NCBI GenBank assembly: GCA_018401705.1
Contig: JAGYKL010000003.1
Location: 1-64,000, forward strand
Direction of reading: 5' to 3'
DNA length: 64,000 bases
Origin: Bacteroidia bacterium
GTDB taxonomy: Bacteria; Bacteroidota; Bacteroidia; M30B66
Below are positions 36,069 through 43,432 of the stretch, one piece after another. The notes below the pieces were generated by a model that worked only from the letters and a program-made list of their open reading frames with translations, was not told where the DNA came from and made no database searches. The first letter of the stretch is position 1, and every line of letters begins with the position of its first letter. The translations under genes and the position numbers were made by a program.

Positions 36069-36085
36069 ATTGAATAATTAAGCTG

Positions 36086-36093
36086 CAAAACTA
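36086..36093 (-). promoter_or_regulatory. -7 element of ilvE
   Basis: Minus-strand TAGTTTTG is an exact TANNTTTG match, 17 nt before the ATG at 36068. No attenuator-like Leu/Ile/Val-rich leader is visible. Confidence 0.5.
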
Positions 36094-36176
36094 AGTGAAT
36101 ATGTTTAACCTTTATTTACTCATTGATGCTTTACAATAAGCAAGCGCATAATGAGTTTCTAAAGTCTTTATTTCCA

Positions 36177-36207
36177 TTGGCATCCATTTTCCAAAGCAGT
36201 ACATTTG
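36177..36207 (+). promoter_or_regulatory. Complete promoter of the OstA-like gene, with leaderless spacing
   Basis: TTG at 36177-36179, 20 nt spacer, then TACATTTG at 36200-36207: an exact fit to the Bacteroidota TTG-N17-23-TANNTTTG pattern. The GTG start follows only 4 nt later, so the transcript should begin at or beside the start codon. Confidence 0.6.
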
Positions 36208-36211
36208 CCCG

Positions 36212-37789
36212 GTGAAGAAATCCGTCTTTTTAAACCTTGTTTTCATGGCGCTTATAGTTTTTATGAGCACGCAAAAGGCATATTCACAGAGCAGCAAGAA
36301 AATTAATGTGAAGTCTGCAAATTCTTTGGAGTTTGACGAGCGGACTGATGCACAACGACTTGTAGGTGATGTGCTCTTTGAGCATGAAGGAACCTTATTA
36401 TACTGCGATAGCGCTTACCTTTTTCCTGATAATCGCATGGATGCATACTCAAACGTGAGAATTATTAGTGATAGTGTTCAAGCTACTGGTAACGAACTTA
36501 ACTATGACGGAAATACACGAATCGGAATATTAAAAGGCGATGTAGTGATGACTGATCCGAACTCAAGGCTTGTGACAGATTTTCTAAATTATAACCTTGA
36601 ACTTAAAACTGCTACATACACCAGCGGTGGAAAAATAACAAGCAAGGATAATGAGCTTGTGAGCCAATTTGGGCAGTATAATTCTGCTAGTAGGATGTTC
36701 TATTTCAGAAAGGATGTTGTTCTCACCAATCCTCAATACACAACAGCATCTGATACTTTGCATTACTCAACATTATCAGAAAAGGCTTTCTTTTTTGGTC
36801 CGACTACAATTACATCCAAAACGAATAAGATATACTGCGAAAACGGGTATTACGACACTAAAACTGATTTTTCAGAATTTGGGAAAAATGCCCGGTTTGA
36901 AAGCAGAGGTCAAGTTATTCAGGCTGATACGCTTCGCTATGATAGGAAATCAGGATGGGGTGAGGGCAGAATCAATGTTCAGATTACAGATAGCACCGAA
37001 AAGGTTGTTCTGAGGGGAGAAGCTGCAGATTATTCTGAGTTGTCAGGAGAAATGCTAATTACAGGCCGAGCAGAAATGGAGCGTGAATTTGGCAAAGACA
37101 CACTTTTTCTTCACGCAGACACTTTAAAATCTTTGCTTGATACTACCATTGATAAGCGCACACTCTATGCCTATTACCATGCTCAATTTTACAAATCTGA
37201 CTTTCAAGGAAGGTGCGATTCACTAACTTTTTCTGAAGCAGATAGTCTAATGCGATTATTTAGAAGTCCAGTTATATGGAATGAAGAAAATCAACTAACT
37301 GCCGATTCAATAAGGATTCAACTAGCTAATGATGAATTAGAAACTATGTATCTTATAAAGTCGGGCTTCATAGTTTCACAAGTAGATTCAATAAATTTTG
37401 ATCAGATACGAGGGAAAAACATCACCGGATATTTTGATGACAATGAACTGAAGCGAGTTTTAGTTGAAGGGAATGGTGAAAGTATCTATTTTGCTGAGGA
37501 TGACGATGGAGCATACATAGGTATTAATAAAGCTTTAAGCAGTCGCATGATGATTTACCTCGATAGCAGTAAAATAAAAGATATCATGTTTTATGTAAAA
37601 CCTGAAGCAACCCTTTTTACTCTTCAAGAGCTTCAAGGTGAAGAAAGAAAATTGCGAGGATTGCGATGGCTTGGGGAAATTAGACCAGAGAAACGAGAGG
37701 ATATTTTTACTTGGAAAACCATTGCTCCATTGGCAGCAGAAAATCGAAGGAAGATTATGAGGCAAGATGCCGAAGAGGCGAATGAGTAG
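36212..37789 (+). CDS. OstA/LptA-like lipopolysaccharide-transport protein
   Basis: 525 residues. Signal peptide MKKSVFLNLVFMALIVFMSTQKAYS from a GTG start. Repeated OstA-type beta-jellyroll strands cover most of the chain (DAQRLVGDVLFEHEGTLLYC, NRMDAYSNVRIISDS, TRIGILKGDVVMTDP, LVTDFLNYNLELKTATYTSGG), as in the LptA/LptD N-terminal fold that shields lipid A in the periplasm. It is much longer than E. coli LptA (about 185 residues), which is usual for the Bacteroidota version. Short gap (79 nt) to the M49 peptidase gene. Confidence 0.88.
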   Translation: MKKSVFLNLVFMALIVFMSTQKAYSQSSKKINVKSANSLEFDERTDAQRLVGDVLFEHEGTLLYCDSAYLFPDNRMDAYSNVRIISDSVQATGNELNYDGNTRIGILKGDVVMTDPNSRLVTDFLNYNLELKTATYTSGGKITSKDNELVSQFGQYNSASRMFYFRKDVVLTNPQYTTASDTLHYSTLSEKAFFFGPTTITSKTNKIYCENGYYDTKTDFSEFGKNARFESRGQVIQADTLRYDRKSGWGEGRINVQITDSTEKVVLRGEAADYSELSGEMLITGRAEMEREFGKDTLFLHADTLKSLLDTTIDKRTLYAYYHAQFYKSDFQGRCDSLTFSEADSLMRLFRSPVIWNEENQLTADSIRIQLANDELETMYLIKSGFIVSQVDSINFDQIRGKNITGYFDDNELKRVLVEGNGESIYFAEDDDGAYIGINKALSSRMMIYLDSSKIKDIMFYVKPEATLFTLQELQGEERKLRGLRWLGEIRPEKREDIFTWKTIAPLAAENRRKIMRQDAEEANE

Positions 37790-37868
37790 GCTTTCTGCTT
37801 ATACCCAGGCGCTAACTCATTAACTTTATAAAATCGGTTACTTTTACATTCTTAAAACCAAAATCAAT

Positions 37869-39950
37869 ATGTTAAAAAGAATACTTGTTTGCTTATTTAT
37901 ATTTTCTGTTTTCAACCCCTTTCCGGGGGATGTAAGCGCTCAAAAATCAACTCCTGAAATTCTGGCAAAAGGGAAATCTCTTGAAGCTCCTTTCAAAGTT
38001 GTAACAGATGAATTTGCTGATATTCAGGTTTTGAGATACCGTGTTCCAGGTTTTGAAACACTTACAGCTTCTCAAAAGGAGTTGGCTTATTATCTTTACG
38101 AAGCAGCTCTATCGGGGCGTGATATTATCTGGGATCAGAAGTACAAACACAATCTTAAAATTAGGAGAACTCTTGAAGCTATTTGGAAAAATTACAAGGG
38201 TGACAAATCAGGAAACGACTACAAGGAATTTGAGATTTACACTAAGCGTGTTTGGTTTTCGAATGGTATTCACCATCATTACGCCAGCGACAAGATTATG
38301 CCTGGCTTTAGCTTTGAGGCATTTGAAAAGATGGTAACATCAACGCCGGCTTCGAAACTTCCCCTTGACAAAGGTGAAACTGTCGATCAGCTTTTGACCT
38401 TCCTTAAGCCATTAATGTTCAACCCCGATGTGGATGCTAAGACCGTTAACCTTGAAGCCGGAATCGATAATATTAAAGGTTCTGCGAATAACTTCTACGA
38501 AGGAGTTTCACAACAAGAAGTAGAAGATTTTTATAGCACAATGCGCGATGATAAAGACGAAACACCTGTTTCTTATGGCTTAAATTCTAAGCTTATGAAA
38601 AAGGATGGGAAAATTGTTGAGGTTACTTGGAAAGTAGGTGGGATGTACTCTGCAGCTATTGAGAAAATTGTTTATTGGCTTAATAAGGCTGTGAAAGTAG
38701 CTGAGAATGCTGAACAGAAGAAAGCTCTGGAATTGCTTATTGAGTTTTATAAAACCGGCGACCTGAAGAAATTCGATGAATATAATATCGCCTGGGTGGC
38801 GGATGTTAACTCGACATTGGATGTTGTTAATGGCTTCATTGAAGTTTATCAGGATGCTTTAGGCAAAAAAGGAAGTTTTGAATCAGTAGTATCTATTAAA
38901 GATTTTGAGGCTACTAAGAAGATTGAAACTATTGCCTCGAACGCACAATGGTTTGAAGATAACGCTCCACTTTTGCCAGAACATAAAAAAGACAAGGTGA
39001 AGGGAATTATCGGTAAGTCTATAAACGTAATTGTTGAAAGTGGTGATGCAGCTCCTTCAACCCCAATTGGCATTAACCTTCCGAACAGCAATTGGATTCG
39101 TCAGCAGCATGGTTCAAAATCAGTCGCCTTGGGGAATATAGTTGGAGCTTACAATACAGCATCAGGTAAAAGTCCGGTTGCAGATGAGTTTAGTTTAAAT
39201 GAAACAACCAAAGAACGAAGTGCTAAGTATGGTAATCTTTCCTCTGAGCTTCACACCGATATGCATGAGGTTATTGGTCACGCAAGTGGAAAATTAGAAC
39301 CAGGTGTTGCCACACCAGATATTACTTTGAAAAATTATCAAAATGCTCTTGAAGAGGCAAGAGCAGATTTAGTTGCACTTTATTATATTGTCGATCAAAA
39401 GCTTGTGGATATTGGTGTAATGCCAAGCATTGAAGTTGGTTATGCTGAATACGATTCCTATTTATTGAATGGATTAATGCTTCAGTTAAACAGAGTTGAT
39501 TTAGGTAAAACAATTGAAGAAGCTCATATGAGAAACCGTCAGCTAATTTCTAAATGGGTCATGGAAAAGGGTAAGGCCGATAATGTAGTTGAGATGATTA
39601 AGAGAGACGGAAAAACCTATGTACAGATTAACGATTATAATAAGCTGAGAGTTTTATTTGGCGATTTGCTCAGGGAAATTCAAAGAATTAAATCTCAGGG
39701 AGATTTTGCTGCCGGTCAGGCTTTGGTAGAAGATTATGGGGTTAAAATTGACCCTGCAATTCACAAAGAAGTGAAGGAGCGTTTCGCTAAGTTAAATGTA
39801 GCACCTTATAAAGGCTTCCTTCAACCTAAGCTAACTCCCGTAGTTGAAGGCGGTAAGTTTATCGACGTTAAAATCGAATATCCTGATTCTTTCTCACAAC
39901 AAATGATGGATTATGCAGAGCGATATTCATTTTTGCCAAATGTGAATTGA
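37869..39950 (+). CDS. Peptidase family M49 (dipeptidyl-peptidase III-like) zinc exopeptidase
   Basis: 693 residues. Zinc motif HEVIGH at residues 466-471, the M49 HEXXGH signature, and the third ligand segment EEARAD at 495-500. The N terminus MLKRILVCLFIFSVFNPFPGDVSAQ is a signal peptide, placing the enzyme in the periplasm or outside, unlike the cytosolic eukaryotic DPP III. It probably releases dipeptides from peptides in nutrient uptake. TACTTTTA 22 nt upstream is a near-consensus -7 element. A hairpin follows the stop at 39969-40010. Confidence 0.93.
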   Translation: MLKRILVCLFIFSVFNPFPGDVSAQKSTPEILAKGKSLEAPFKVVTDEFADIQVLRYRVPGFETLTASQKELAYYLYEAALSGRDIIWDQKYKHNLKIRRTLEAIWKNYKGDKSGNDYKEFEIYTKRVWFSNGIHHHYASDKIMPGFSFEAFEKMVTSTPASKLPLDKGETVDQLLTFLKPLMFNPDVDAKTVNLEAGIDNIKGSANNFYEGVSQQEVEDFYSTMRDDKDETPVSYGLNSKLMKKDGKIVEVTWKVGGMYSAAIEKIVYWLNKAVKVAENAEQKKALELLIEFYKTGDLKKFDEYNIAWVADVNSTLDVVNGFIEVYQDALGKKGSFESVVSIKDFEATKKIETIASNAQWFEDNAPLLPEHKKDKVKGIIGKSINVIVESGDAAPSTPIGINLPNSNWIRQQHGSKSVALGNIVGAYNTASGKSPVADEFSLNETTKERSAKYGNLSSELHTDMHEVIGHASGKLEPGVATPDITLKNYQNALEEARADLVALYYIVDQKLVDIGVMPSIEVGYAEYDSYLLNGLMLQLNRVDLGKTIEEAHMRNRQLISKWVMEKGKADNVVEMIKRDGKTYVQINDYNKLRVLFGDLLREIQRIKSQGDFAAGQALVEDYGVKIDPAIHKEVKERFAKLNVAPYKGFLQPKLTPVVEGGKFIDVKIEYPDSFSQQMMDYAERYSFLPNVN

Positions 39951-39968
39951 AAGTAAATTTGAATGAGG

Positions 39969-40010
39969 AATTGTCAATTCCTAGCTAATCGGGCTAAGGA
40001 ATTGGCAATT
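39969..40010 (+). terminator. Hairpin after the M49 peptidase gene
   Basis: AATTGTCAATTCCTAGC pairs with GCTAAGGAATTGGCAATT across a 7-nt loop, with one bulge and one G-U pair. It starts 18 nt after the stop. A real T tract is missing (GTATTTATAG follows), so it is a possible terminator or mRNA 3'-end stabiliser. Confidence 0.5.
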
Positions 40011-40111
40011 GTATTTATAGCATATTTCGGAGTAAGATTTTTCTGCTTTTAAATTTCTGTCGAGTATTGGTTTCGGAGACTCAAAGTAAGAGCTGAGGTT
40101 AAGAATTGCGA

Positions 40112-40130
40112 TAGTTTGAATTTCAAACTA
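40112..40130. repeat. 8-bp perfect inverted repeat
   Basis: TAGTTTGA, ATT loop, TCAAACTA. Each arm resembles a -7 element lacking one base on its strand, so the site could also be a symmetric operator-like sequence. Confidence 0.4.
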
Positions 40131-40205
40131 AACTGCTACAGAAATCAGTTGTTTTATCGTAACTGCTTTTTGGTAAGTACATTGTAGAAATGCTTGTGCT
40201 TGTGC

Positions 40206-40241
40206 AAATTTCTTGGAGGGCTTAAGCCCTCCAAGAAATTT
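40206..40241. repeat. 36-bp perfect palindrome
   Basis: Two 18-nt arms (40206-40223 and 40224-40241) are exact reverse complements with no spacer; the core is GGGCTTAAGCCC. As RNA it would fold into a very stable hairpin of about 16 bp with a TTAA-type loop. T-rich sequence flanks both sides, so it could terminate transcription in either direction, or be a member of a repetitive extragenic palindrome family. Confidence 0.85.
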
Positions 40242-40272
40242 TAGATTAATTTAAGACTTTGCCATAACTTAA

Positions 40273-40308
40273 AAGTGTTTTAAACATTTATATCCGTTTA
40301 AAACACTT
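40273..40308. repeat. 13-bp perfect inverted repeat with 10-nt loop
   Basis: AAGTGTTTTAAAC at 40273-40285 and its exact reverse complement at 40296-40308. It lies 31 nt right of the 36-bp palindrome and is A/T rich. Confidence 0.7.
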
Positions 40309-40429
40309 AACCTCAATTTAGCTCCTTTTGAAAAATACCCATCAATCTCAATCAGCCTCGCTATTTTACTTTAGCATCTAACATTTTTTCATTCCCCTTT
40401 TGGACGTATTTAAAGCGAGGCATTTTTCA

Positions 40430-40437
40430 TACGTTTG
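40430..40437 (+). promoter_or_regulatory. -7 element of ftcD
   Basis: TACGTTTG, an exact TANNTTTG match, 19 nt before the ATG at 40457. It falls inside the 5' extension of the longest reading frame (from 40400) and therefore supports the shorter start. Confidence 0.5.
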
Positions 40438-40456
40438 CAATTCCAAATTCAATAAA

Positions 40457-42151
40457 ATGCAGCAACTCATTGAATGTGTCCCTAATTTTTCAGAAGGGTG
40501 CGATATGAATATCATCCGTCAGATTACCAATGAAATTGAGTCGGTTGACGGAGTCTTATTACTTAATGTAGACCCCGGAAAAGCTACAAACAGAACCGTG
40601 GTCACTTTCGTTGGGCCTCCAGCAGCTGCCATTGAAGCAGCTTTTCTTGCTATTAAAAAAGCATCAGAGCTCATTGATATGAGCAAACACAAAGGAGAGC
40701 ACCCAAGAATGGGAGCTACAGATGTTTGCCCCCTAATTCCAATTGCAGGAATTACCATGGAAGAAACTGCCGAATATTCAAGAAAGCTAGCTAGAAGGGT
40801 GGGAGAGCAGCTCGATATTCCGGTATACCTTTATGAGGCGGCTGCTATCATTGAAGGTCGAAATAATCTAAGTGAAATCAGAGCTGGTGAATATGAAGGT
40901 TTTTTTAAGAAGATTCATCAGCCTCAGTGGAAGCCAGATTTTGGTCCCGTTGAAATGAATGTTAAAGCAGGTGCCACAGTTATTGGTGCTCGCGATTTTC
41001 TAATTGCATACAACGTAAACCTGAATACAACTTCGGTTAGAAGAGCTAATTCTATTGCTTTCGATGTAAGAGAAAGAGGGCGCGTCAAAAGAGAAGGCGA
41101 CCCAATTACTGGCAAAATAGTAAAAGATGAAAATGGGAATCAGGTTTATACTCCAGGCACTTTAAAATCAGTAAAAGCAATTGGATGGTTTATTGAAGAG
41201 TATGGTGTTGCTCAAATTTCTATGAACCTTACAAATATTAATGTAACGCCTGTACATATTGCATTTGATGAGGTTTGTAAGCGAGCAGAAGCTCGTGGAA
41301 TAAGGGTTACTGGTTCAGAGTTGGTGGGATTACTTCCTCTTCAGTGTCTGTTAGATGCTGGAAAGTATTTTCTAGAAAAGCAGCAGCGGTCAACAGGAGT
41401 GTCTGAGGCTGAGTTGATTAAGATTGCTGTTAAGTCGATGGGCTTAGATGAACTTGGACCTTTTGAACCAGAGAAACGAGTGATTGAATATTTACTTAAG
41501 GATGAGCAATCCGAGAAGTTAGTTGGAATGTCGCTAAAAGCTTTTGCAGATGAAACAGCTTCAGAATCGCCCGCTCCGGGAGGAGGTTCTATATCTGCTT
41601 ATGTTGGAGCTTTGGGCATTGCTTTAGCTGGAATGGTTGCTAATTTAAGCAGCCACAAACGTGGCTGGGATAATAGATGGAAAGAGTTCTCTGATGTAGC
41701 TGAACGTGCCGAATCTTACAAGAAGCGTTTGATGTTTTTGGTCGATGAAGACACTCGAGCTTTCAATCGGATCATGGATGCATTCGGACTCCCAAAAGGC
41801 AATGATGAAGAGAAAATGGCAAGAAAGAATGCAATTTCAGAAGCAACTCGCTTGGCCATTGAAACTCCACTTGAAGTAATGAAGCTCAGCCTTGAGTCAA
41901 TGCAAGTAATTGCAGATATGGCGGAGAAAGGAAATCCTAACTCAGTTTCAGATGCAGGTGTTGGAGCTCTTTGCGCTCGAACTGCTGTGCTCGGAGCTGG
42001 ATTAAATGTGAAAATTAATTGTGCAGGATACGAAAATTCTGACTTTGTAAACAAGTCGCTTACCAAAGCTGATTCTATGATTGCAGATGCTAATCGGATT
42101 GAGAAAGAAATCATGGCAATAGTAGAATCTAAGATAACTGCAACTGCATAA
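40457..42151 (+). CDS. ftcD: Bifunctional glutamate formimidoyltransferase / formimidoyltetrahydrofolate cyclodeaminase
   Basis: 564 residues from the ATG at 40457 (MQQLIECVPNFSEG). The N-terminal transferase half (about 1-300) has VPNFSEG, DPGKATNRTVVTF, KHKGEHPRMGATDVCPLIP and GLLPLQCL near its end. The C-terminal cyclodeaminase half (about 355-560) has SESPAPGGGSISAYVGALG and NPNSVSDAGVGALCA. It moves the formimino group of formiminoglutamate to tetrahydrofolate and then releases ammonia, in histidine breakdown. The two activities are fused as in animals. No hut genes are adjacent here. Confidence 0.96.
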   Translation: MQQLIECVPNFSEGCDMNIIRQITNEIESVDGVLLLNVDPGKATNRTVVTFVGPPAAAIEAAFLAIKKASELIDMSKHKGEHPRMGATDVCPLIPIAGITMEETAEYSRKLARRVGEQLDIPVYLYEAAAIIEGRNNLSEIRAGEYEGFFKKIHQPQWKPDFGPVEMNVKAGATVIGARDFLIAYNVNLNTTSVRRANSIAFDVRERGRVKREGDPITGKIVKDENGNQVYTPGTLKSVKAIGWFIEEYGVAQISMNLTNINVTPVHIAFDEVCKRAEARGIRVTGSELVGLLPLQCLLDAGKYFLEKQQRSTGVSEAELIKIAVKSMGLDELGPFEPEKRVIEYLLKDEQSEKLVGMSLKAFADETASESPAPGGGSISAYVGALGIALAGMVANLSSHKRGWDNRWKEFSDVAERAESYKKRLMFLVDEDTRAFNRIMDAFGLPKGNDEEKMARKNAISEATRLAIETPLEVMKLSLESMQVIADMAEKGNPNSVSDAGVGALCARTAVLGAGLNVKINCAGYENSDFVNKSLTKADSMIADANRIEKEIMAIVESKITATA

Positions 42152-42162
42152 ACCTTTTATTG

Positions 42163-42198
42163 AAGCCCGTGTTTCATGTTTCTATGAAATACGGGCTT
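42163..42198 (+). terminator. 15-bp hairpin between ftcD and the esterase gene, overlapping its start codon
   Basis: AAGCCCGTGTTTCAT (42163-42177), 6-nt loop, ATGAAATACGGGCTT (42184-42198); one position is a G-U pair. Followed by ATTGTTTTAC. The right arm begins exactly with the esterase ATG. It can serve as the ftcD terminator and, in a read-through transcript, would hide the start codon. Confidence 0.6.
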
Positions 42199-43431
42199 AT
42201 TGTTTTACTGCTTTCGCTTGTTGGTTTTGCCACTGCTCAGAGTTGTTGTGGTAATCATTTAGAAGAAGAATTTCCTTCGGTTTTTACACGTGACTCTGTT
42301 TACGCACTTGCTCAGGAAACCTATTCAGGTACTCTGGTCAATCTGTCTTTAAGAATCTACGATACTCAAGAAAATACATGCACTAAGAGGCCATTGCTTA
42401 TTTTAGTTCATGGTGGCGCCTTTGGCGGCGGATCTTACACGCAAATGTCAGAATTGACAAATCGTTTCGCCAAACGAGGCTATCTGGTCATTTCTGCTGG
42501 ATATCGAATTGGATTTGCATCTGCCGGAGCTCTTTGCCCTGCAGATACTTCTGAACTAATTCGAGCATGGTACAGAGGTATGCAGGACATTCGCTCTTCC
42601 ATCCGCTGGGCGAAAGCACGGCATAATTCTTTAAGGATAGATACTAATCTCGTTTTTCTTTCTGGGTGGAGCGCTGGAGCATACATTTCTTCAGGTATTG
42701 CTTTTCTCAATCTTCCCCAAGAAAAACCTGTTCAAACTTATGCAATTGAGGATATTGCTTCCAATGGAAATCTCTTTCAACGACCAGATTTAGGTCCGCC
42801 CGAAGGGCTCAGTAATTTAAATGGCTCTAGCGATGATATCGCTGGATTTGCATCCTTTTCAGGAGCTTTTCTCTTTCCTGAGAACATCCCTCAAGGCAAT
42901 AAGCCAGCATCGCTTTTCTTTAACAATCGGCAGGATGATTATAGTGTGCCTTTCGAAACATGTGTGCAAGATCTATGGGAATATAATTGCCCTCAGGGCT
43001 ATCCCACAGTTTGCGGAATTGAAGCAATGACTTCAACCCTCGAAGATTTAGGTATTACATATGATTACAGGGTTTATGATACAGTTCCTTGTGGACATAA
43101 TATGCATATACCTTGTTTCCCGATGTTTGAAGATGAGGTTTCTTTGATGGCTACTTTTTTCAATAATGTGATGGAATGTAACTCAGCAACTTCTGTCGGT
43201 TTTAATGAATCTCTTCAGGCAACCAAGAATCTCATTCTGGATGAACCTAAATCAGAAATTTCCTGGAAATATGGAGATTCAGAGGTTTTGGTATATAATA
43301 GCCAAGGTCGTTTGGTGCAGCAAGTTTTCCCATTATCAGGCAAGCTTTTACTCGATTTACCTTCGGCAGGATTATATTTTCTTAAATCGAAAAAAGGTAG
43401 TAGCCAAGTGCAAAGAGTTCTGCTTAAATAG
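42184..43431 (+). CDS. Secreted alpha/beta-hydrolase (carboxylesterase-like) with T9SS type A tail
   Basis: About 415 residues from the ATG at 42184, giving a signal peptide (MKYGLIVLLLSLVGFATAQ); a TTG at 42160 is also in frame. Oxyanion motif HGGAFGGG (His76), nucleophile elbow GWSAG (Ser163) and a late CGHNMH with the probable catalytic His. The C-terminal 70 residues (ILDEPKSEISW ... VLVYNSQGRLVQQ ... GLYFLKSKKGSSQ ... RVLLK) form a T9SS sorting domain. The mature part begins SCCGNH and is Cys-rich, suggesting disulfides. Substrate unknown. Convergent with the large adhesin; 1 nt separates the stop codons. Confidence 0.88.
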   Translation: MKYGLIVLLLSLVGFATAQSCCGNHLEEEFPSVFTRDSVYALAQETYSGTLVNLSLRIYDTQENTCTKRPLLILVHGGAFGGGSYTQMSELTNRFAKRGYLVISAGYRIGFASAGALCPADTSELIRAWYRGMQDIRSSIRWAKARHNSLRIDTNLVFLSGWSAGAYISSGIAFLNLPQEKPVQTYAIEDIASNGNLFQRPDLGPPEGLSNLNGSSDDIAGFASFSGAFLFPENIPQGNKPASLFFNNRQDDYSVPFETCVQDLWEYNCPQGYPTVCGIEAMTSTLEDLGITYDYRVYDTVPCGHNMHIPCFPMFEDEVSLMATFFNNVMECNSATSVGFNESLQATKNLILDEPKSEISWKYGDSEVLVYNSQGRLVQQVFPLSGKLLLDLPSAGLYFLKSKKGSSQVQRVLLK

Positions 43432-43432
43432 C

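Larger units (their letters stand above)
39951..40456. other. 506-nt noncoding interval with four hairpins
   Basis: No supported gene lies between the M49 peptidase stop and the ftcD start. The interval contains four inverted repeats (39969-40010, 40112-40130, 40206-40241, 40273-40308) and the ftcD promoter near its right end. It could hold a structured small RNA, stacked terminators or a repetitive extragenic palindrome. Confidence 0.7.

Noticed and set aside
40400-40456. Upstream TTG start for ftcD
   Set aside because: The added 19 residues do not resemble the family, and an exact -7 element lies inside that stretch.
41716-42114. 132-codon minus-strand open frame opposite ftcD
   Set aside because: Antisense shadow of the cyclodeaminase domain, which is clearly coding on the plus strand.
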